Origin: Xanthomonas euroxanthea
GTDB lineage: Bacteria; Pseudomonadota; Gammaproteobacteria; Xanthomonadales; Xanthomonadaceae
Direction: 5' to 3'
Length of the DNA: 64,000 nucleotides
NCBI RefSeq assembly: GCF_900476395.1
Contig: NZ_UIHB01000010.1
Location: 276,840-340,839 of the forward strand
Shown here: piece by piece, positions 35,064-43,164 of the stretch
Layout of the letters: the number at the start of each line of letters is the position of its first letter
Position numbering within the stretch: the first letter of the stretch is position 1
The notes under the pieces: generated by a model
Seen by the model: only the letters and a program-made list of their open reading frames with translations
Told to the model about the DNA's origin: nothing
Database searches by the model: none
Program-made: the position numbers and the translations under genes

Positions 35064-36842
35064 TTACTCGCGCTGGTCGCTGACACCGGTGCCGCGGCGC
35101 GCCCGGCGCAGCGCGTACAGCGAACGGTCGGCGCGATCGACCACTGCCGCCAGCGCCTCGCCGTCGTGGCGCAGGGCGGTGCCCAGGGTGAACTGGATCG
35201 GGGCGTCGTCGGTGGCGGCCACGTAGTCGCGCGCCAATGCCGCCAGCTGCGACTGGGTGGGTTGATGCAGCAGCACCAGGAACTCGTCGCCGCCCAGGCG
35301 GACCAGACGGTCCTGGGTGCGCAGCGGCTGGTTGAGGAACCAGGCCATCTGCACCAGCACTTCGTCGCCGCGCTGGTGGCCATGGGTGTCGTTGACCAGC
35401 TTGAACTTGTCCAGATCCACCACGATGCAGCCCCAGCGCACGCTGGGGTCGCGCTTGTCCAGTTCGTCCAGGAATCGGCGGTTGTAGCAGTTGGTGAGCG
35501 GGTCGGTGAACGACCATTCCAGCAGCTGCTTCTCCTGCTGGTACTGGTTGGTGATGTCCTGGGCGTGCGCCAGCACGACGGTGGCGTCGGCCTCCACGTC
35601 CAGCACGTTGCGGTACTGCCAGTGGCGCAGGCTGCCATCGCTGGCGACCAGCTCGATCACGCCGGCGTCCTGGCCGTCGAGCACCATCCGCGACAGATAG
35701 CCCTGGAAGGCGGCGTGCAGCTCGGGGCGGATGAATTCCAGCAACGAGCGCCCTTCCATGTCGTCCACGCTGCGGCCCAGCGAGCGCGCCGCGGCCGGAT
35801 TGATGCTGATCAGCCGGCCATCCATCTCGTGGGTGCAGATCAGGCCCAGGCTGTACTGGAACATGTTGCGGAACTTGCGCTCGCTGGCAGCCAGCGCATC
35901 CACCGCGCGATGGCGGTCGGTGACGTCCTGGATCGCGCCAATCAGGCGGATGCGCCCATCCACATGCTCCATCGAGCCGGTGCTGTGCACCCACAGCCGC
36001 CGGCCGGTGGCGCTGACCAGCGGCAGTTCCAGGTCCCAGGGCGTGCCGTCGCGCACGCAGCTGTCCACCGCCTCGGTGATCACCGCGCGCGCATCCAGCG
36101 GATAGAAGCCGATCCCCTCGGCCAGGGTCGGCCGGTAGCCGGGCGGCAGATCGTGCAGCCGGCAGGTCTGGTCCGACCAGGTCAGCACGCCGCTGGCCAC
36201 ATCCACCTCCCAGCCGCCGACACCGGCGACCCGGCCGGTGCGTTCCAGAAACGCTTCGCTCTCGCGCAGGCGTTGCTGCAGCTGTGCGTTGGCAGCTTCG
36301 CGCTCCAGCATCAGCCGGCGCTGCTCCAGCCCTTCGGCGGCGACCCTGGCCAGCTGCTGCAAGGCGGCCAGTTGCGCCGGCTCCAGCGCGCGCGGGCGCT
36401 GGTCGATCACGCACACCGTGCCCATGCGCAAACCGTCGGACAAGACGATCGGCGCGCCGGCGTAATAACGGATCCCCGGCGCATCGGTGACCAGCGTGTT
36501 GTCGCAAAAGCGTGGATCGGCCGGCGCATTGCGTACTTCCATCACCGCATCGTCCTCGATGGCGTGGGTGCAGAACGCGAGCTCGCGTGGGGTTTCACTG
36601 GCGCCGGGCAGGCCGATATTGGCCTTCCACCATTGACGATGCTCGTCCACCAACGACACCAGCGCGATCGGCGTGCCGGCAATCGCCTGCGCGGCAGCGG
36701 CCAACGCATCGAAGAACGGCTCGGCATCGGTATCGACGATCTGCAACAGCGCCAGACGCGACAGCCGATCGGTTTCGCGGGAAGTGGATGACGCGACGGT
36801 GTCGCAGTGGCTCAACGGAATGCTCGCTTGTTCCCCTGACAA
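35064..36842 (-). CDS. GAF-PAS-PAS-GGDEF diguanylate cyclase
   Basis: The protein should make cyclic di-GMP, the messenger controlling biofilm, motility and virulence. No ATG gives a sensible start: I chose TTG 36842 (about 592 residues); a GTG at 36944 would add a low-complexity leader. Order of domains: GAF (about 20-160, with VSLVDEHRQWWKANIGLP), PAS 1 (about 200-310), PAS 2 (about 320-430) and GGDEF (about 435-585). The active site RLGGDEF is intact and the inhibitory I-site RTQD lies five residues before GGDEF, so product feedback is expected. There is no membrane segment, so it senses a cytosolic signal. Confidence 0.9.
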   Translation of the reverse strand: MSGEQASIPLSHCDTVASSTSRETDRLSRLALLQIVDTDAEPFFDALAAAAQAIAGTPIALVSLVDEHRQWWKANIGLPGASETPRELAFCTHAIEDDAVMEVRNAPADPRFCDNTLVTDAPGIRYYAGAPIVLSDGLRMGTVCVIDQRPRALEPAQLAALQQLARVAAEGLEQRRLMLEREAANAQLQQRLRESEAFLERTGRVAGVGGWEVDVASGVLTWSDQTCRLHDLPPGYRPTLAEGIGFYPLDARAVITEAVDSCVRDGTPWDLELPLVSATGRRLWVHSTGSMEHVDGRIRLIGAIQDVTDRHRAVDALAASERKFRNMFQYSLGLICTHEMDGRLISINPAAARSLGRSVDDMEGRSLLEFIRPELHAAFQGYLSRMVLDGQDAGVIELVASDGSLRHWQYRNVLDVEADATVVLAHAQDITNQYQQEKQLLEWSFTDPLTNCYNRRFLDELDKRDPSVRWGCIVVDLDKFKLVNDTHGHQRGDEVLVQMAWFLNQPLRTQDRLVRLGGDEFLVLLHQPTQSQLAALARDYVAATDDAPIQFTLGTALRHDGEALAAVVDRADRSLYALRRARRGTGVSDQRE

Positions 36843-36959
36843 TCCGCTCAGTCTAGCGGACCGGGCATACCTGCCTGACGCTGGTTTCGTGCGCCGCGAC
36901 ACAGGATGGGGTGTGCGCCGGCGCTGCGGCCTGCCAGGCGGCACCGGCGCGTCGGCGCC

Positions 36960-38138
36960 CTAGGCGGCGGGGTCGGCGCCGCTGGAGGCGCTGGTGTCGT
37001 CCATCTGCAGGGCCAGGTACAGGCGCACGCAGTCGTCGGTGTTGCCCAGGTCCACGCCGCAGAGTCCTGCGATGCGCTGCATGCGGTAATCCAGCGTATT
37101 GCGGTGGATGGCCAGTGCCTTGGCGGTGGGCGCCATGCGCATGCCGGCGCCGAACCAGACCGACAAGGTCTTCAACAGGTCGCCGCGCCGGTCCTGTGCC
37201 AGCAGTGCCTGCAGCGGCTTGCGCAATTCGTCGGCCTGCCAGGCCCGGCGCAGGTCGTCCACCAGCACCGGCAGGCGATGGTCGTCGTAGAAGAACGCGT
37301 CGGCCTGCGGCGCGCGCGCCTTGCCGATGCGCATGGTGGTGCGCGCGATCTGGTGCGACAGCGCCAGCCCGTTGGGCTGCGGGAAGTACTGCCCCAGCGC
37401 GAGGCGGATGCGCAGCGGGCTGCTGGCACGCATGCGCTCGAGCAAGGTATGCGCGCGACGGCGTTGTTCGCCCACGTCCCAGTGGCCGCGGCGGTCCAGC
37501 GCGGGCTTGAGCACCACCAGTTCGTTGAGCGCAGTGGCGGCGATCAGGTTGCCGCGCTCGGGCGTGGCCAGCAGCGTGTGCAGGCGCTGCAGTTCCACCA
37601 GCATGGCATCCAGGTCGAGGGTGCCGCTTTCCACTTCGATCACGGCCGCCACGCGCGGCAGGTCCAGCGCGATGCCGAGCCGTTCGGCCCAGCCGGCCAG
37701 TGCCGGGGTCGGTCCGTCGGCGCGGATCAGGCCGAGCGTGACTTCCTCGCGCAGGCGCGCATCGCGGGCCAGCAGGCGCAGCAGGCCGGCCTGTTCCAGC
37801 ATCGCTTCGGCCGCCATGCGCACCAGTTCGGCCTGTTGCCCGATCCGCTGCGGCTCGCCGGTCAGCCCGACGCAGCCGACGATGCGGCCATCGGCGATCA
37901 GCGGCAGGTTGACGCCCGGGCGCACCGCGTCCAGCTGCCGGGCCAGCGCCGCATCGATCTCCACCCGGCCCTGCCTGGACAGCACCAGCAGCGCGCCTTT
38001 GTGCAGCTGGCCGAGGCGGGCCGGCTCGCCGCTGGCGATGATGACGCCGGTGTGGTCCATCACATTGACGTTGCCGTCGATGATGGTCATCGCGCGGTCG
38101 ACGATGGACTGCGCCAGGGTGCGGTCGAGCGTGAGCAT
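36960..38138 (-). CDS. cdaR: CdaR-type sugar-acid-responsive regulator
   Basis: CdaR activates glucarate, galactarate and glycerate genes in E. coli. The 392-residue protein has the N-terminal diacid-recognition domain (LAQSIVDRAMTIIDGNVNVMD... GVNLPLIADGRIVGCVGLTG) and the C-terminal PucR-type helix-turn-helix (AKALAIHRNTLDYRMQRI). ATG 38138 gives MLTLDRTLAQSIV, the family start. It lies 330 bases downstream of glycerate kinase and the transporter on the same strand, which it probably regulates. Confidence 0.92.
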   Translation of the reverse strand: MLTLDRTLAQSIVDRAMTIIDGNVNVMDHTGVIIASGEPARLGQLHKGALLVLSRQGRVEIDAALARQLDAVRPGVNLPLIADGRIVGCVGLTGEPQRIGQQAELVRMAAEAMLEQAGLLRLLARDARLREEVTLGLIRADGPTPALAGWAERLGIALDLPRVAAVIEVESGTLDLDAMLVELQRLHTLLATPERGNLIAATALNELVVLKPALDRRGHWDVGEQRRRAHTLLERMRASSPLRIRLALGQYFPQPNGLALSHQIARTTMRIGKARAPQADAFFYDDHRLPVLVDDLRRAWQADELRKPLQALLAQDRRGDLLKTLSVWFGAGMRMAPTAKALAIHRNTLDYRMQRIAGLCGVDLGNTDDCVRLYLALQMDDTSASSGADPAA

Positions 38139-38468
38139 GGGCTGGGGTCTGTTGACGGGGTGAGGGAGGCTGCGGTGCCATGGTCGGCATGCACGTCGCC
38201 AAGCATGAGGCCAAGGCGCGCAGATGAGCGCGCGTCGCGGCCATGCTGCGGTTGCGCGGCGTCCGGGCCGTGAACCGGGCACGCCACCGGCACGCTGCGC
38301 TCATCCGCCTGCACGGCAGTGCGCGTCCGAGGCTGCAGGCAACGACGTGGTTACCTTGTCCTTTCGGCCGACGCGCCGCGCTGCGTGGGCCATGCCCTCA
38401 TGCGGCAGCCATGCAACGCACGCCGCTCTGCAGCAGCAGGATCTGTGCGAGGCAGCTGCGTGCGGCCA
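38139..38468. other. spacer between glycerate kinase and cdaR
   Basis: These 330 bases hold no supported gene. The space is long enough for a separate cdaR promoter, but no clear -35/-10 pair or palindrome was found. Confidence 0.4.
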
Positions 38469-39638
38469 TCACTGCAGGTCAGCGCCCCCCGACGTACGCG
38501 CCATCGTCTGCCCCACCTGCAATGTCGCCGCCACGTTGCGTGCGGCGATGCGCACGTTGCTGGCGGCTTCGGCCAGCGCCTGCTCCACCGTGCAGGCGCG
38601 GTGCACCACCGCAAACATCGCAGCGATGCCGTGCCCATGCAGCCGCGCGGCGCCGTTGCCCAGGCAACCGGCGATGGCGATCACCGGCTTGCCGTGCCGC
38701 TGCGCCACCCGCGCCACGCCCACCGGCGTCTTGCCGTGCAGGCTCTGGCTGTCCAGGCGGCCTTCGCCGGTAATGACCAGATCGGCCTGGGCGACCAGCG
38801 CATCCAGCCCCAGCGCCTGCGCCACGATGTCCACGCCGGGCCGCAACTGCGCGCCCAGGTACGCCACAAGCGCCGCGCCCAGGCCGCCGGCCGCACCGCC
38901 GCCGGGCAGGTCGTGCAGGCGCACACCGAGGTCGCGCTGCAGGAGGTTGGCGTAGTGCTGCAGGTTGGTATCGAGCTGGCGCACCATGCTGGGCGTGGCG
39001 CCCTTCTGCGGGCCGAACACCGCCGAGGCACCGGTCGGGCCGATCAGTGGGTTGTCCACATCGCAGGCCACTTCGAAGTGGCAGTCCTGCAGGCGAACGT
39101 CCAGGCCGTCGGTCTCGATGCGGGCCAGCGCCGCCAGCGCGCCGCCGCCGGGGCCGATCGCCTCGCCGCGCGCATCCAGCAACCGCACGCCCAGGGCCTG
39201 CGCCAGGCCGGCGCCGCCGTCGTTGGTGGCACTGCCGCCGATGCCGATGATGAAGCGCCGCGCGCCGGCATCCAGCGCGGCCAGGATCAACTCGCCCACG
39301 CCCGCGGTGCTGGTGCGCAGCGGCGCGCGCTCGGCCGGCGGCACCAGCGCCAGGCCGCTGGCGGCGGCCATTTCGATCACTGCGGTGCGGCCGTCGCCGG
39401 TCAGGCCGAAGAACGCCTGCACCGGGGTGCCGAGCGGGCCGCTGACCGTGCAGGCGATCACCCGCCCGCCGGTGGCCGCCACCAGGGCGTCGACCGTGCC
39501 TTCGCCGCCATCGGCGACCGGCACCTTGCGGTACTGCCAGTCGGGGAACACCTCGCGGAAGCCGGCCTCGATCTGGGTGGCCACCTCCAGCGCGGACAGG
39601 CTTTCCTTGTAGGAATCGGGGGCGATGACGATCTTCAT
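38469..39638 (-). CDS. garK: glycerate 2-kinase
   Basis: The 389-residue enzyme phosphorylates D-glycerate to 2-phosphoglycerate, feeding glycolysis. The N-terminal MKIVIAPDSYKESLSA, GGEGTVDALVAATGG, GGSATNDGGAGLAQALG and TGEGRLDSQSLHGKTPVG are the family signatures. ATG 39638 is preferred over an in-frame GTG six bases earlier. It is 25 bases after the MFS gene and probably co-transcribed with it. Confidence 0.94.
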   Translation of the reverse strand: MKIVIAPDSYKESLSALEVATQIEAGFREVFPDWQYRKVPVADGGEGTVDALVAATGGRVIACTVSGPLGTPVQAFFGLTGDGRTAVIEMAAASGLALVPPAERAPLRTSTAGVGELILAALDAGARRFIIGIGGSATNDGGAGLAQALGVRLLDARGEAIGPGGGALAALARIETDGLDVRLQDCHFEVACDVDNPLIGPTGASAVFGPQKGATPSMVRQLDTNLQHYANLLQRDLGVRLHDLPGGGAAGGLGAALVAYLGAQLRPGVDIVAQALGLDALVAQADLVITGEGRLDSQSLHGKTPVGVARVAQRHGKPVIAIAGCLGNGAARLHGHGIAAMFAVVHRACTVEQALAEAASNVRIAARNVAATLQVGQTMARTSGGADLQ

Positions 39639-39663
39639 GGGCACACTCGCTTGGAGGAACGCA

Positions 39664-40974
39664 TCACTGGTTCACCGCGCGTGCCGGCACCCGCAGCACC
39701 AGCGCCGCGCCCAGCAGCATGGCCCCGGCCAGCACGTACAGCGCCAGCTCGGTGCTATGGGTGGCGTCCTTGATCCAGCCCACCAGGTACGGGCTGACGA
39801 AGCCGGCAACCTGGCCGGTGGAGTTGATCAGCGCCAGCCCGCCGGCCGCCGCGGCGGCGGTGAGAAAGCCGTTGGTCAGCGGCCAGAACAGCGGCAAGCC
39901 GCTGACCGCGCCCATCGTGGCCAGGGTCATGCCGAACAGGGCCAGCGCCAGGTTGTCGGTGACGCTGGCGGCGATGCACAGCCCCGCCGCGCCCATCAGC
40001 AACGGGATCACCAGGTGCCAGCGGCGCTCGCCGCGGCGGTCGGCCGAGCGGCCCATCAGCACCATGAACACCACCGCGGCCAGGTACGGGATGGCGCTCA
40101 TCAGGCCGATCCGGGTCGGGTCGGTGACACCGCTGCCCTGGATGATCGACGGCAGCCAGAAGTTGATCGCATACACCCCGCTCTGGATGCAGAAGTACAC
40201 CGTGCCCAGCAGCCATACCGCCGGGTTGCGCAGCACCGCGCCCAGCGAGGTGGAGGCGCCGGCCGGCTTGCCTGCTTCGTCGGCGGCCAGCGCGCGGGTC
40301 AGTGCCTGCTTCTCCTGCGGGTCCAGCCAGCTTGCCTGCTGCACGCCATCGCTGAGCAGGAACCACACCCCGATGCCCAGCAGCACCGTGGGCAGGCCCT
40401 GCAGCAGGAACATCCATTGCCAGCCGGCCAGACCGCCCTGCCCGGCCGAGAAATGGCTGAGGATCCAGCCCGACAACGGCCCGCCCAGCACCCCGGAGAT
40501 CGGAATGGCCGACATGAAGACGGTCATGACCCGGCCGTGCTGGGCGCGCGGGAACCAGCGCGTCAGGTACAGCACTATGCCGGGGAAGAAGCCGGCCTCG
40601 GCCGCGCCGGTGAGCAGGCGCAGGGTGTAGAAGCCGGCCGGCGTGCGCACGAACATCAGGCAGGTCGACAGCAGGCCCCAGCTGACCATCATGATCGCCA
40701 CCCAGCGGCGCGCCCCGATGCGCTGCAGGATCAGGTTGCTTGGCACCCCGCAGGCCAGGTAGCCGATGAAGAAGATGCCCGCGCCCAATCCATACACGGT
40801 CTCGCTCATGCCCAGGTCGCCCAGCATCTGCAGCTTGGCGAAGCCGACATTGACCCGGTCCAGGTAGTTGAACAGGTAGCAGACGAACAGGAACGGGATC
40901 AGCCGCCACAGGATCCTGCGGTAGGTCGGGCCCAGGCCGTCGGAGGGCGGCAGAGGCCGGGGGGCTTGGGTCAT
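39664..40974 (-). CDS. MFS transporter, anion:cation symporter (sugar-acid) type
   Basis: The 436-residue protein has 12 predicted helices and the ACS-family signatures YLFNYLDRVNVGFAK in helix 1, AEAGFFPGIVLYLTRWFP in helix 4 and GPLSGWIL. Members move glucarate, tartrate, phthalate or similar acids with protons. The neighbouring glycerate kinase and CdaR point to glycerate, tartronate or an aldaric acid. ATG 40974 gives the typical short cytoplasmic N-terminus; the first gene of the unit. Confidence 0.88.
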   Translation of the reverse strand: MTQAPRPLPPSDGLGPTYRRILWRLIPFLFVCYLFNYLDRVNVGFAKLQMLGDLGMSETVYGLGAGIFFIGYLACGVPSNLILQRIGARRWVAIMMVSWGLLSTCLMFVRTPAGFYTLRLLTGAAEAGFFPGIVLYLTRWFPRAQHGRVMTVFMSAIPISGVLGGPLSGWILSHFSAGQGGLAGWQWMFLLQGLPTVLLGIGVWFLLSDGVQQASWLDPQEKQALTRALAADEAGKPAGASTSLGAVLRNPAVWLLGTVYFCIQSGVYAINFWLPSIIQGSGVTDPTRIGLMSAIPYLAAVVFMVLMGRSADRRGERRWHLVIPLLMGAAGLCIAASVTDNLALALFGMTLATMGAVSGLPLFWPLTNGFLTAAAAAGGLALINSTGQVAGFVSPYLVGWIKDATHSTELALYVLAGAMLLGAALVLRVPARAVNQ

Positions 40975-41194
40975 CGCACGCTCCAGCAGTGGGTAAGCCC
41001 ACCGGTGCGCGGTGCGTTGGCACCGACGCCACACAGGGGTCGGCGCATTCTAGTTGGTGCTTTTTCCCGGAAGCATCGTCAGCCTGCTGCCAGTCCATGG
41101 CAGATCGGCGCTAGTTTTTGTGCAAATGCCCAGCTTCCCCAGGAGGCACGCGAGGCACATGCCGGACTCGGAGCGCACGCACGACAGACCGCCT

Positions 41195-41268
41195 CGCCTT
41201 TGCGAATCCCGACTCCCGACTGCCCAATCCCAGCACTACTTCCCCACTCCCGATTCCCCATTCCCCGC
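41195..41268. repeat. GGGATT-type array overlapping the end of the dipeptidase gene
   Basis: On the minus strand it reads as imperfect GGGAATCGGGAGT units ending in GGGATTCGCAAAGGCG (41195-41210). Its proximal part (41236-41268) codes for the final residues of the dipeptidase (GNGESGVGK), so the array has overrun the original stop codon. Confidence 0.75.
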
Positions 41269-42489
41269 CGCATACGCCTGCGCCTGCCCCATCACCCGCA
41301 GCAGGTTGCCGCCCCAGATGCCGGCGATCTGCGGCTCGGTGTAGCCCTTGCGCAGCAGCCAGGCGGTGATGCGCGGCAGGTCGGAGACGTCTTCCAGGCC
41401 GACTACGCCACCGCCGCCGTCCCAGTCCATGCCAATGCCCACGTGTTCGGGTCCGACCACCTTGAGCACATGCTCCAGATGGGCGAAGAAATCCTCCTCG
41501 GTGGCGCGCTTGATCGGGTAGCGCGCATCCAGGTCCTTGAGCGCGGCGCTCAGGGCGGTGCCGTCGGCGATCTTGATGTGCTCCCAGCCGCCGTATTGCT
41601 CGGTCAGCGCCTTCTCGGCGGCCTTGCGCTCGGGGCTGGCGCCGCTGTCGACCAGGTAGCCGCCATAGGAATTCACCTGAATCACCCCGCCGTGTGCGGC
41701 CAGCACCTTCAGCCGCGCGTCGTCGATATTGCGCGGATGGTCGAACACCGCACGCGCGCCGCTGTGCGAGAGCACGATCGGCACCGGCGACAGCGCGATC
41801 AACTGGTCGAACACCGCATCGGAGGCATGCGATTGATCGATCACGATGCCCAATGCCTGCGCCTGCTGCACCAGCTGCTTGCCGGCCGGACTCAGGCCCT
41901 TCCATTCCGGCCCCTTGGGATCGGTGGCCGAGTCGGCGAACTCGTTGTTGAGAAAATGCACGGTGCTCATCAGGCGCAGGCCTTGCGCGTAATAGAACCG
42001 CAGCAGCGTGGGGTCGGCCACCAACGGGCTGGCATTTTCCATGCTGATGTACACCACGCGCTTGCCAGCGGCCTTGATGCGCGCGGCATCGGCCGGCGTG
42101 GTGGCGAAGGCGAAGCGCTGCGGTTGCGCGGCCAGCAGCGTGTGGATCTTCAACAACCGCTGCAGGCCGGCATCGCGATCGTCCAAGTGCGCGGCCGCAC
42201 TACGATCGCCCTGCCCGGTGTAGACCGCCCAGAAGCCGCCATCCAGTGCGCCTTCGACCATGCGCGGGTAATCCACCTGCGACAGCCGGTTGCCGGCGTG
42301 CGCCTGCAGGACGTCGAAGTCGGGGCGCTCCAGATTGGCCGGCGTGTCCAGATGCGAATCCAGCGTGACCAGCCGCTGTTGCAGCGCGGTGGCGCGCGCC
42401 AGTTCGGCCTTGGAAAACTCCAGCGCGTGGCTGGGTGCGGCCACGGCCAGACTCAGCACGATGGCGGTGCACAGGCGATGCAGGGTCAT
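41236..42489 (-). CDS. secreted membrane dipeptidase, M19 family
   Basis: M19 enzymes are zinc dipeptidases, the bacterial relatives of renal dipeptidase. The 417-residue precursor has a signal peptide (LCTAIVLSLAVAAPSHALE). Metal ligands are seen in DSHLDTP, the Glu of ISMENASP, IDQSHASD and VLSHSGARA, and the substrate region in GIGMDWDGGGG. It is intact and of usual length, apart from a C-terminus encoded by the GGGATT array. No partner gene is obvious. Confidence 0.93.
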   Translation of the reverse strand: MTLHRLCTAIVLSLAVAAPSHALEFSKAELARATALQQRLVTLDSHLDTPANLERPDFDVLQAHAGNRLSQVDYPRMVEGALDGGFWAVYTGQGDRSAAAHLDDRDAGLQRLLKIHTLLAAQPQRFAFATTPADAARIKAAGKRVVYISMENASPLVADPTLLRFYYAQGLRLMSTVHFLNNEFADSATDPKGPEWKGLSPAGKQLVQQAQALGIVIDQSHASDAVFDQLIALSPVPIVLSHSGARAVFDHPRNIDDARLKVLAAHGGVIQVNSYGGYLVDSGASPERKAAEKALTEQYGGWEHIKIADGTALSAALKDLDARYPIKRATEEDFFAHLEHVLKVVGPEHVGIGMDWDGGGGVVGLEDVSDLPRITAWLLRKGYTEPQIAGIWGGNLLRVMGQAQAYAAGNGESGVGK

Positions 42490-42605
42490 GGCAGCTCGCA
42501 GAAGTTGGGGGTGTATCGATCATAGCCGCGCTGGCCTCAGCCGCTGCACGATCAGGAGGTTCGCCTGCCTGGTCCGGGGCGTCGTCGCCGACCACGCCCC
42601 GGCGC

Positions 42606-43082
42606 TCACTTGCGTTCGAAGAACTCGTGATAGGCCTTGGATTTGCCTTCCGGCGACTTGCCCACCCCATTGCGGATCAGCGTCTTGCCATCTGCAGAGA
42701 ACGTCCAGAACTCGCCGACGATCACGTCGTCGTCCTTCATCTTGAGGATCTGGTAGGTGTCGGCGCCGGTCTTGCTCACCGCGATCCGGTTGAAGCGCGA
42801 CTGCTCGTTGAGCGGGCTGGGTTTGCCATCCAGCGTGGTGACGTAATCGACCTTGTACGGCGTGTCCGGGCGGGTGGTGTTGATGGAGTGGTATTCGATG
42901 CGGTTGTCGGAGAACTGCACGTTGATGGTCAGCCGCATGCCCTTGGGAAATTTGCCGTCGCTCCAGTTGGATTTGGATTCCACCAGGGTCCAGGCGCCGT
43001 CGTGCGGATCGGCCGCCGATGCGGCGAACGTGGCAGTCAACGCCGAGACGGCGAACAGGGCGGCGGTCAGAAAGGTGCGCAT
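42606..43082 (-). CDS. secreted protein of unknown function
   Basis: The 158-residue precursor begins MRTFLTAALFAVSALTATFA with cleavage near ASAADPHDG. The mature part reads as a beta-rich lipocalin-like domain (DGAWTLVESKSNWSDGKFP, RLTINVQFSDNRIEYHS, TYQILKMKDDDVIVGEFWTF). It is 82 bases after the acylase on the same strand. I do not recognise a named family. Confidence 0.75.
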   Translation of the reverse strand: MRTFLTAALFAVSALTATFAASAADPHDGAWTLVESKSNWSDGKFPKGMRLTINVQFSDNRIEYHSINTTRPDTPYKVDYVTTLDGKPSPLNEQSRFNRIAVSKTGADTYQILKMKDDDVIVGEFWTFSADGKTLIRNGVGKSPEGKSKAYHEFFERK

Positions 43083-43164
43083 GGGCGGTGTCCTTGGATG
43101 CTGGGATAGTGGGCGGTGCTGTCGGGTAGCTGCTTGGCGTCGGGCGATCGTCGGAAGCTGGGCA

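Noticed and set aside
39625..42525. 966-codon plus-strand open frame
   Set aside because: It lies antisense to the MFS transporter and the M19 dipeptidase, both with clear families. Long opposite-strand frames arise from high GC content; the translation is low in hydrophobic order and matches nothing I recognise.
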